Below, piece by piece: positions 37,943 to 42,969 of a stretch of DNA of 42,969 bases. Origin of the DNA: Planotetraspora thailandica (GTDB taxonomy: Bacteria; Actinomycetota; Actinomycetes; Streptosporangiales; Streptosporangiaceae). The position numbers and the translations under genes were made by a program. How positions within the stretch are numbered: position 1 is the stretch's first letter; every line of letters starts with the position of its first letter. The stretch spans positions 1-42,969 of the forward strand of contig NZ_BOOR01000022.1 in assembly GCF_016863335.1 (NCBI RefSeq), written 5' to 3'. The notes below the pieces were generated by a model that saw nothing but the letters and a program-made list of their open reading frames with translations, searched no databases and was not told the DNA's origin.

Positions 37943-38476
37943 GGAAGTGTGGTCGGCCCGGGTGCCGACGTCGGCCGACGCTGAGCCGACCAAGTCGACG
38001 GCCGCCCACTCGGCCCCTACCGTCCAGGCTCGGCCGGTGGCTGTTCTGCCGCGCACGGCGTCGCCGTCATCCTCGCCGACGGCGTCGAGCAGCTCGCCGC
38101 AGGCCACCCCCGAGGCGTCGCCTGGCGGGAGCCGTCGGCCAACACCACGGCGAACAGTCGCGGATCCGGTCGAGCAGGTGCAGCCCGCGGGCGCCCGCGC
38201 CGTACGGCCGCGAGTTGCTTACGCGGAGGAACGCGTCGCCACCCCGCCGAGAAAGCCGCGCCAGGACTCCGCGGCACCTGCGAAGCGGGCGCGTCCCGCC
38301 CAGACCACCGAGGCCGCCCTGGCCGCGCCAACTAGGTCACCGTCCTCAGTGAGACCGGCACGGGCGAGCTCTACGTCCCTCCCGGCTATGCCGCCAACAG
38401 GCTCAGAGGCCGCCCCCAGGCCCTGCTCGAGCACCAGTACATCCAGGGACATTGGACGCGACGCCAGCGGGGGTGG
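37943..38476. other. Gene-free stretch with unassigned remnants
   Basis: About 530 bases between the Tn3 remnant and the membrane protein gene. One plus-strand frame around 38047-38150 reads SAAHGVAVILADGVEQLAAG then HPRGVAWREP, which resembles the end of a LysR effector domain. Another around 38340-38450 reads VTVLSETGTGELYVPPGYAA. Neither has a start or a complete domain. I regard both as possible relics only. Confidence 0.35.
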
Positions 38477-39484
38477 TCAGCGGTACAACCACGCGGTCAG
38501 CACGAAACAGACGATCCAGGCGAAGATCATAAATATCCGCAGCGCGACGAAGGCTTCGGATAACCGTTTCAGGTGTTGGAGGCGGGCTCTTTGTTTCGCA
38601 GTCACCGGACGCATGGGATGGGGCGAGTCGTAGCCCGGCGCACTGAGCATCCTGGACTCGTCGAGCAGGCCGGGCGGGACACCGCTTGATGCGCCCTCCT
38701 GGTCCAGCACCGCGGCCATCATGCTCGCGGTGGTCGCGGTGCTGTTGACCGAGTCGAGTCCGGCCAGCCCCGGTCCGCCTTCGTAGTTGTAGGTGAGCAC
38801 CAGGGCCGCCCCCTCGATTCTCCACCAGGTGGAGAGGGTCCCGGCGAGCATGGCATGGCGCAGGGGTGCGCTCAGTAGCCCGAGCGCTGCGGGGTCGTCC
38901 TGCGGGTGGACGTGAAAGGCTCGGTCGAAGTCGGGGTCCCCGGTGCCAAGGCCGCGAACGGGCCGTAGCCGACCCCCCAGCGCGGTGCGGGAGGTTACGG
39001 CCACATCGGGGGTGCCGGCCGGGAGCGCGACGAAGAACTCGGTCGAGTTGAATGTCACGGTCTCCTCCTTGTCCTCCCATCGGTCGTTGCGGTGGACGCG
39101 GACAGTGTGGGTCTCTGTCCACTGGTGCCAGCTCATCCAGACCAGGCGCCCTCGGATCTGCTTCCCCATGAAGACCATGGAGCGCCTGGAGGCCGCCGCC
39201 TCGGCCATCGGCTTGCGAAGCCTGGCTGAGGCGGCGGCATACCGCCAGCCGTCCTGCCATGCGTCCAGGAAGAACAGAGGGATGGCACGGTTTCTGTACA
39301 TCGCTCCGATTACGGCCTTGGCGATAGAGAACACCACGATCGCCAGGAGGATGGTGACAAGCACGTCGACGGGGTGGACATTCCGTTGCATTACGGCGGC
39401 AAGGCCTGTGAGCAAGAGCGGAAGCACCGGCACCCCCACGAAGGAAGCGGTTTCCGAATCAGGGCACAAAACTGCCCCCATCAT
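38477..39484 (-). CDS. Hypothetical membrane protein
   Basis: A 335-residue protein from ATG 39484. There are two N-terminal hydrophobic segments (GVPVLPLLLTGLAAVMQ, VDVLVTILLAIVVFSIAKAV), a long soluble middle (RRSMVFMGKQIRGRLVWMSW, KEETVTFNSTEFFVALPAGT, TLSTWWRIEGAALVLTYNYE), and a C-terminal helix (IFMIFAWIVCFVLTAWLYR). No family is recognised. The central beta-rich part is probably cytosolic. Confidence 0.65.
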   Translation of the reverse strand: MMGAVLCPDSETASFVGVPVLPLLLTGLAAVMQRNVHPVDVLVTILLAIVVFSIAKAVIGAMYRNRAIPLFFLDAWQDGWRYAAASARLRKPMAEAAASRRSMVFMGKQIRGRLVWMSWHQWTETHTVRVHRNDRWEDKEETVTFNSTEFFVALPAGTPDVAVTSRTALGGRLRPVRGLGTGDPDFDRAFHVHPQDDPAALGLLSAPLRHAMLAGTLSTWWRIEGAALVLTYNYEGGPGLAGLDSVNSTATTASMMAAVLDQEGASSGVPPGLLDESRMLSAPGYDSPHPMRPVTAKQRARLQHLKRLSEAFVALRIFMIFAWIVCFVLTAWLYR

Positions 39485-39783
39485 CGGAGAGCGGGCAGGA
39501 CACGTAAATGCCGTCCCGCGGGCGAGGGGTCAACGATCCGATGTTCCCCAAGGCCGGGACCCCCGCACGGCGGCCGACATCGTCCGCGAGCTGTGGGCCG
39601 ACTTGCTGGGCGGACACGCGGTGTAGCCCGGGCGCACCCCGCCCGGATCACCTCGTAGACCGCGACACCGGCGGGACTGAGCGCTACGGCACCGCCGCGG
39701 TCTTCCTTCGGGTGGCTGTTGACAAGCCGGCGCCTTTGCTGATGTATTAAACACACCTGTTAATTAACGAACTAGGCAACTAC
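39485..39783. other. Promoter region of arsR operon and a possible gene relic
   Basis: About 300 bases. A plus-strand frame ending at 39626 reads RTAADIVRELWADLLGGHAV and then stops, which may be the end of a lost gene. The right part becomes AT-rich (TGATGTATTAAACACACCTG) and contains the palindrome at 39759-39768 in front of arsR. Confidence 0.4.
39759..39768. promoter_or_regulatory. Palindrome upstream of second arsR
   Basis: GTTAATTAAC is a perfect 10-base palindrome lying 15 bases before the ArsR start at 39784, within an AT-rich stretch. It is a candidate autoregulatory operator, comparable in position to CTTATATAAG before the other arsR operon. Confidence 0.5.
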
Positions 39784-40173
39784 ATGATCAATGATCGGCT
39801 GAGCGCCACGTTCGCGGCGTTGGCGGATCCGACAAGGCGGTCGATCCTGGCGCAGCTCGCGCGGGGAGAGGCGACGGTGAACGAGTTGGCGGCGCCGCAC
39901 GCGATGAGCCTGCCCGCCGTGTCACGGCACCTGAAGGTGCTGGAGAAGGCCGGGCTGGTGGTCAAGGGCCGGGAGGCTCAATGGCGGCCGTGCCGGCTCG
40001 ACGCGGGCCCGTTGCGTGACGTCGACGAATGGATGGCGCCGTACCGCGCCTTCTTCGAAAGCCGCTTCGACCGTCTCGAAGAGCACCTGAAAACCATGAT
40101 GGGCGAGGAGCGGCGAGATGAGCCCGCAGGTTCCGAGCCGACGCCGCGACACTCCGAGGAGCAGTCATCATGA
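39784..40173 (+). CDS. ArsR-family transcriptional regulator
   Basis: A 129-residue protein from ATG 39784: MINDRLSATFAALADPTRRS, ILAQLARGEATVNELAAPHA, MSLPAVSRHLKVLEKAGLVV, a wing KGREAQWRPCRLDAGPL and a C-terminal helix WMAPYRAFFESRFDRLEEHL. This is the ArsR subgroup that partners AHSA1-type SRPBCC genes. Its stop overlaps the next ATG by four bases (ATGA), so the two genes are translationally coupled. Confidence 0.92.
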   Translation: MINDRLSATFAALADPTRRSILAQLARGEATVNELAAPHAMSLPAVSRHLKVLEKAGLVVKGREAQWRPCRLDAGPLRDVDEWMAPYRAFFESRFDRLEEHLKTMMGEERRDEPAGSEPTPRHSEEQSS

Positions 40174-40670
40174 GCGCACCGAAACGGTGTTTCTCCATCG
40201 TCCGGCGGCTGGACGCGCCTCGTGAGCTGGTCTTCCGGGCGTGGACCGACCCGGACCACCTGCAGTGGTTCGGCCAGACGGGAGCGCCCGGCGAGCGTCA
40301 GCCGGCGACCGTCGACCTGCGGGTCGGGGGCGCCTGGCGGGTACACATGATCGAGAACGAGCATCGGTCGTACGTGACAGGTGGGGTCTACCGCGAGATC
40401 GAGCCCCCAGAGAAGATCGTCTTCACGTGGGGCGCGGTCGGAGGATGGCCGCCGATCGATCCGGGCAAGCCCGACGACGGACCTGTCGTCACGGTGACTC
40501 TGAGGGACCTCGGCGGCACAACCGAGATGACCTTCCATGTCGGCTTTCCCGATGGCTTCACCGACGACTCCGTCCGGCACTGGTTCTCCCTCGGCGTGGT
40601 CGACGGCTGGACCCGGACCATCGACCGCCTCGCCCCGTCCCTGCCGGCCACAGTGGCGGAGCCCTTCTGA
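40170..40670 (+). CDS. SRPBCC-family protein (AHSA1-like)
   Basis: A 166-residue protein from ATG 40170. START-fold motifs: FSIVRRLDAPRELVFRAWTD, PDHLQWFGQTGAPG, VDLRVGGAWRVHMIENE, GGVYREIEPPEKIVFTWGAV and FSLGVVDGWTRTIDRLAPSL. The group binds hydrophobic small molecules. Coupled with the ArsR gene. The DUF899 gene follows after 88 bases, possibly on the same transcript. This is the second arsR-SRPBCC pair of the window (the first is at 17223-18193). Confidence 0.92.
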   Translation: MSAPKRCFSIVRRLDAPRELVFRAWTDPDHLQWFGQTGAPGERQPATVDLRVGGAWRVHMIENEHRSYVTGGVYREIEPPEKIVFTWGAVGGWPPIDPGKPDDGPVVTVTLRDLGGTTEMTFHVGFPDGFTDDSVRHWFSLGVVDGWTRTIDRLAPSLPATVAEPF

Positions 40671-40758
40671 GCCCGGACCGCTGACCTCTTCTCCGGGTGC
40701 CGGAGAAGCCTTCACACGAGACGCACGTCCCAGCGGCGCGTGCGGAAAGGGATGCCTG

Positions 40759-41427
40759 ATGTCGGAGACCAAGGCCGCCGCCGTCTCTGTCGAGCACACC
40801 GGCCGGCTGCAGAAACCGAGGACCGTCTCGATGGAGGAGTGGCAGGAGGCCCGCGACGAGTTGCTCATCGCGGAAAAGGAGGCGACCCGGGCACTGGACG
40901 CGCTCGCCGCGCGGCGCCGGCGCCTTCCGATGGTCAAGTTCGGCACCACGTACACCTTCGACACGCCGACCGGGGCCAAGACCCTGCTCGACCTGTTCGA
41001 GGGCCGGGGACAGCTCGTCGTCTACCAGTTCATGGACAACGGGCCTGACGACCACTGTCCGGGCTGTACCGCGTTCACGGACAACATCCCGGCAGCCGGG
41101 CCGGAACTGCTGGCCAAGCGCGGAGTCACCTGGGTCACCGTGTCGAACATGCCACTCGCCCAGATCGAGGCGTACAAGGCGCGGATGGGATGGACGGTGC
41201 CGGTCTTCTCGTCGCGTGGAACGTCGTTCGCCGACGACTCCGGCGCCGGCGCAGGATTCATGCTCAGCGTCTTCCTCCGCGACGGCGATGACGTCTACCG
41301 GACGTACAACACCACCGCGCGCGGCGTCGACCGCATCCTCTGGGTCCACGACATCCTCGACCTCACGCCGTACGGCCGCCAGCAGCCGTGGGAGGACTCC
41401 CCGCCCGGTTGGCCGCAGGCGTTCTGA
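40759..41427 (+). CDS. DUF899 thioredoxin-like protein
   Basis: A 222-residue protein from ATG 40759 (AAAGGG seven bases upstream). DUF899 signatures: EEWQEARDELLIAEKEATRA, RRRRLPMVKFGTTYTFDTPT, LVVYQFMDNGPDDHCPGCTA with the CPGC pair (Cys100, Cys103), WVTVSNMPLAQIEAYKARMG, and a C-terminal RTYNTTARGVDRILWVHDIL. The fold is thioredoxin-like and a redox role is likely, but substrates are unknown. DUF899 genes often accompany ArsR/SRPBCC pairs. Confidence 0.9.
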   Translation: MSETKAAAVSVEHTGRLQKPRTVSMEEWQEARDELLIAEKEATRALDALAARRRRLPMVKFGTTYTFDTPTGAKTLLDLFEGRGQLVVYQFMDNGPDDHCPGCTAFTDNIPAAGPELLAKRGVTWVTVSNMPLAQIEAYKARMGWTVPVFSSRGTSFADDSGAGAGFMLSVFLRDGDDVYRTYNTTARGVDRILWVHDILDLTPYGRQQPWEDSPPGWPQAF

Positions 41428-41440
41428 CGCGTCGCGGTGG

Positions 41441-42109
41441 TCAGGCAGCGGGCTTGGCCAGAATGCGGCGTGCCGTCCGGGTGGCCCCCGTGACGATGAA
41501 GGGCGTCAGCAGCCAGAGATACGCCACGTTGTCCATCACCCAGGTCAGCGCGGCCGTGAGCGTCCAGAAGGCGCCGACGGCGATCAGCATCGCGGCGGTG
41601 ACACGCAGGGCGAGCAGGTCCGCGCCTGGCTTGGCCACGCCGCCGCGCACGACCGCGATGTTCAGGGCCGCGCTGCAGAACAGCAGGCCTGCCTCCGTGC
41701 CGGCGAAGAGCGTGACGGTCAGCGGGTTCAGCATCGACTCGCCGATCAGAGCGGTGGGGTAGGGCAGCAGCACCACCAGGACGAGCAGGGGGATGTGGAT
41801 CGAGACCATCGGACTCGTCATCCGCGTGATCTGATCGAAGAGCCGGTGGTGCTGCCGCCAGGTCGCCCACAACATCAGGAACGCGATGATGAACGCCAGG
41901 AAGGTGCCGTTGTTCTGGGCGAGGAAGTGCCAGAGCTCCCGGGCCATCGCGAGGCGGTCGGGGTCGTCCGGCACGGCGCCGTTCTCCGGGCGCGGGAGTT
42001 CGATGACGAGCAGGGTCATGGCGATGGCGAAGACCGCATCGGAGAACATGCTCACCCGCTCGTGGGTCAGGCCCGGCGGCACGGGGGTCACGTCATGCGA
42101 TTCGGTCAT
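41441..42109 (-). CDS. TMEM175-family (DUF1211) membrane protein
   Basis: A 222-residue protein from ATG 42109 (GGAGAAG upstream). It contains the signature RVSMFSDAVFAIAMTLLVIE in helix 1 and about six membrane helices (FLAFIIAFLMLWATWRQHHR, IHIPLLVLVVLLPYPTALIG, LRVTAAMLIAVGAFWTLTAA and others). TMEM175-type proteins form potassium-selective channels in other organisms, with the FSD motif region near the pore. It converges with the DUF899 gene. Confidence 0.9.
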   Translation of the reverse strand: MTESHDVTPVPPGLTHERVSMFSDAVFAIAMTLLVIELPRPENGAVPDDPDRLAMARELWHFLAQNNGTFLAFIIAFLMLWATWRQHHRLFDQITRMTSPMVSIHIPLLVLVVLLPYPTALIGESMLNPLTVTLFAGTEAGLLFCSAALNIAVVRGGVAKPGADLLALRVTAAMLIAVGAFWTLTAALTWVMDNVAYLWLLTPFIVTGATRTARRILAKPAA

Positions 42110-42350
42110 CTGCTTCTCCGGCAACAGGCATCACGGCGAAAAGGCACATTACTGCTCAGGCTGGGTGAATGCTGACTCCCCGAGTCCTCCGAGACCCTGT
42201 CCGGTTTGCCGTACGGATGCGGTGATGATCGGATGTTCCTCGACGTGCCGAGTCGGCCCTGGAGTCCTCCTGCCCGGGCACCCGCCGGCCACCGGAGGAT
42301 GATCACATGCGGGACGACGCGGTGTCCGCGCCGGCGTGGGCCGAGGCCCG

Positions 42351-42806
42351 ATGAGCACCGGGGACGGCTGGACCGGCCGGGGTCAGCTGGCCGTGGCGGG
42401 CGTCGCCGCCGTGGCCACCGTGATCGTCGCCGTGATCACGATCTGGATCGCCGGCCAAGGCGATGGCGACAACGGCGATAACGGGAGCCCGCCCCAGAGC
42501 CAGCCGACGATGTCGGTCACCCCGTCGCACTCCGCCACCGCGGGTGAACCGGCGCCGACCGCCCACCCGACGGTGACCGTCACCCAGACGGCGGGCACGC
42601 CCGTGCAGATCATCCTGCCGTCGAATCTGTCGATCGACGTGCACGGCGACGACGGCGGCGGCGGCGACGGAGGCACCGGGCTCATCACCGCGCTCGGCGG
42701 GTTTCTCGTGGGCGCCGGAACCCTGGTGACGGGGTACGCGACCTGGCTCGCGGGCCGGAAACGAGCGAAGCCCGGGGGTGGGCCGGACGCCGGCAAGCAG
42801 GACTGA
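42351..42806 (+). CDS. Hypothetical membrane protein with Gly/Asp-rich linker
   Basis: A 151-residue protein from ATG 42351. An N-terminal membrane helix (LAVAGVAAVATVIVAVITIW) is followed by a Ser/Pro/Thr-rich stretch, a short hydrophobic strand (TPVQIILPSNLSIDVHG), a GDDGGGGDGGTG linker, and a second helix (LITALGGFLVGAGTLVTGYA) with a basic tail. No family recognised. Between 42110 and 42350 I see no gene. Confidence 0.6.
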   Translation: MSTGDGWTGRGQLAVAGVAAVATVIVAVITIWIAGQGDGDNGDNGSPPQSQPTMSVTPSHSATAGEPAPTAHPTVTVTQTAGTPVQIILPSNLSIDVHGDDGGGGDGGTGLITALGGFLVGAGTLVTGYATWLAGRKRAKPGGGPDAGKQD

Positions 42807-42914
42807 GCCGGGCCCCACGGTAAGCTTCGTGATCCTTTTTCCGGTGAAGTCCTGTCGTCCAAAGGCGACCCACGCCTGAGCCGCCGTTCGAGGACGGCCG
42901 GAGGTCCGCGAAGG

Positions 42915-42969
42915 CTACGGACGCCTGTCTGTCAGCGGAAGCCGGAGGACGAACCGGGCGCCACGCGGT
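42915..42969 (-). CDS. Sensor histidine kinase, C-terminal end (partial)
   Basis: Reading leftward from the window edge, the minus frame gives PRGARFVLRLPLTDRRP and a TAG stop at 42917-42915. G-x-x-F-x-L-R-L-P is the usual last strand of a two-component histidine kinase ATPase domain. Only 17 residues are in the window, so this is a likely but short identification. Confidence 0.5.
   Translation of the reverse strand, partial: PRGARFVLRLPLTDRRP

Overview
The window is high-GC actinobacterial DNA. Gene content (DUF1996, DUF2332, DUF4034-like, XRE/MmyB regulators, actinobacterial signal peptidase I, GTG starts, likely leaderless promoters) fits a Streptosporangiales-type filamentous actinomycete such as Nonomuraea. 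That placement is inferred from gene style only. Much of the window is accessory. It mixes stand-alone enzymes, regulator/target pairs and many gene remnants (UvrA, an SDR N-terminus, two truncated head-to-head genes, a second Ro gene, phage gene N-termini, a broken Tn3 transposase).

Layout: 1-1.5 kb holds two paralogous small secreted proteins, each behind the same ~290 bp leader. 1.6-9.5 kb has a UvrA remnant, an M50-like membrane protease, an SDR, an ArsR regulator, a group of small immunity-like hypotheticals and two truncated genes. 9.5-16.7 kb has an OsmC protein, a CPBP protease, a secreted DUF1996 protein, a TPR membrane protein with near-identical repeats, an EF-Tu-domain-like small protein, a DUF2332 protein and an XRE regulator. 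16.8-18.2 kb is an arsR-SRPBCC-VOC operon.

The most striking locus is 18.2-20.7 kb on the minus strand. A complete Ro60 (TROVE/vWA) gene is preceded by about 0.5 kb of tandem noncoding sequence that folds as four Y-RNA-like units. All four share a terminal stem, an internal-loop GTGCG and a TACTTC element. Two of them carry an entire tRNA-like body in circularly permuted order (anticodon arm, variable loop, T arm, closed acceptor stem, D arm). One resembles tRNA-Lys(UUU); the other resembles a Glu-type body with a GCA loop. One unit has only a T-arm-like hairpin and one has none. Upstream lies the C-terminal relic of a second Ro gene with its own terminator, so the Ro cassette was once duplicated.

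20.7-28.8 kb carries a secreted phospholipase A2, a septum-formation-like protein, a secreted purple-acid-phosphatase-like enzyme with a membrane-anchored partner, a NADAR protein opposite a four-motif DivIVA-like protein, an MmyB regulator/SDR divergent pair and an EthD/TetR divergent pair. 29-33 kb holds lepB, an MFS transporter/HxlR divergent pair with a long inverted-repeat operator, a DinB protein and a DUF3592 protein. 33.2-39.7 kb mixes phage and Tn3 remnants with an LLM oxidoreductase, an epimerase/LysR divergent pair and a membrane protein. 39.7-43 kb has a second arsR-SRPBCC pair with a DUF899 protein, a TMEM175-like channel, a small membrane protein and the tail of a histidine kinase.
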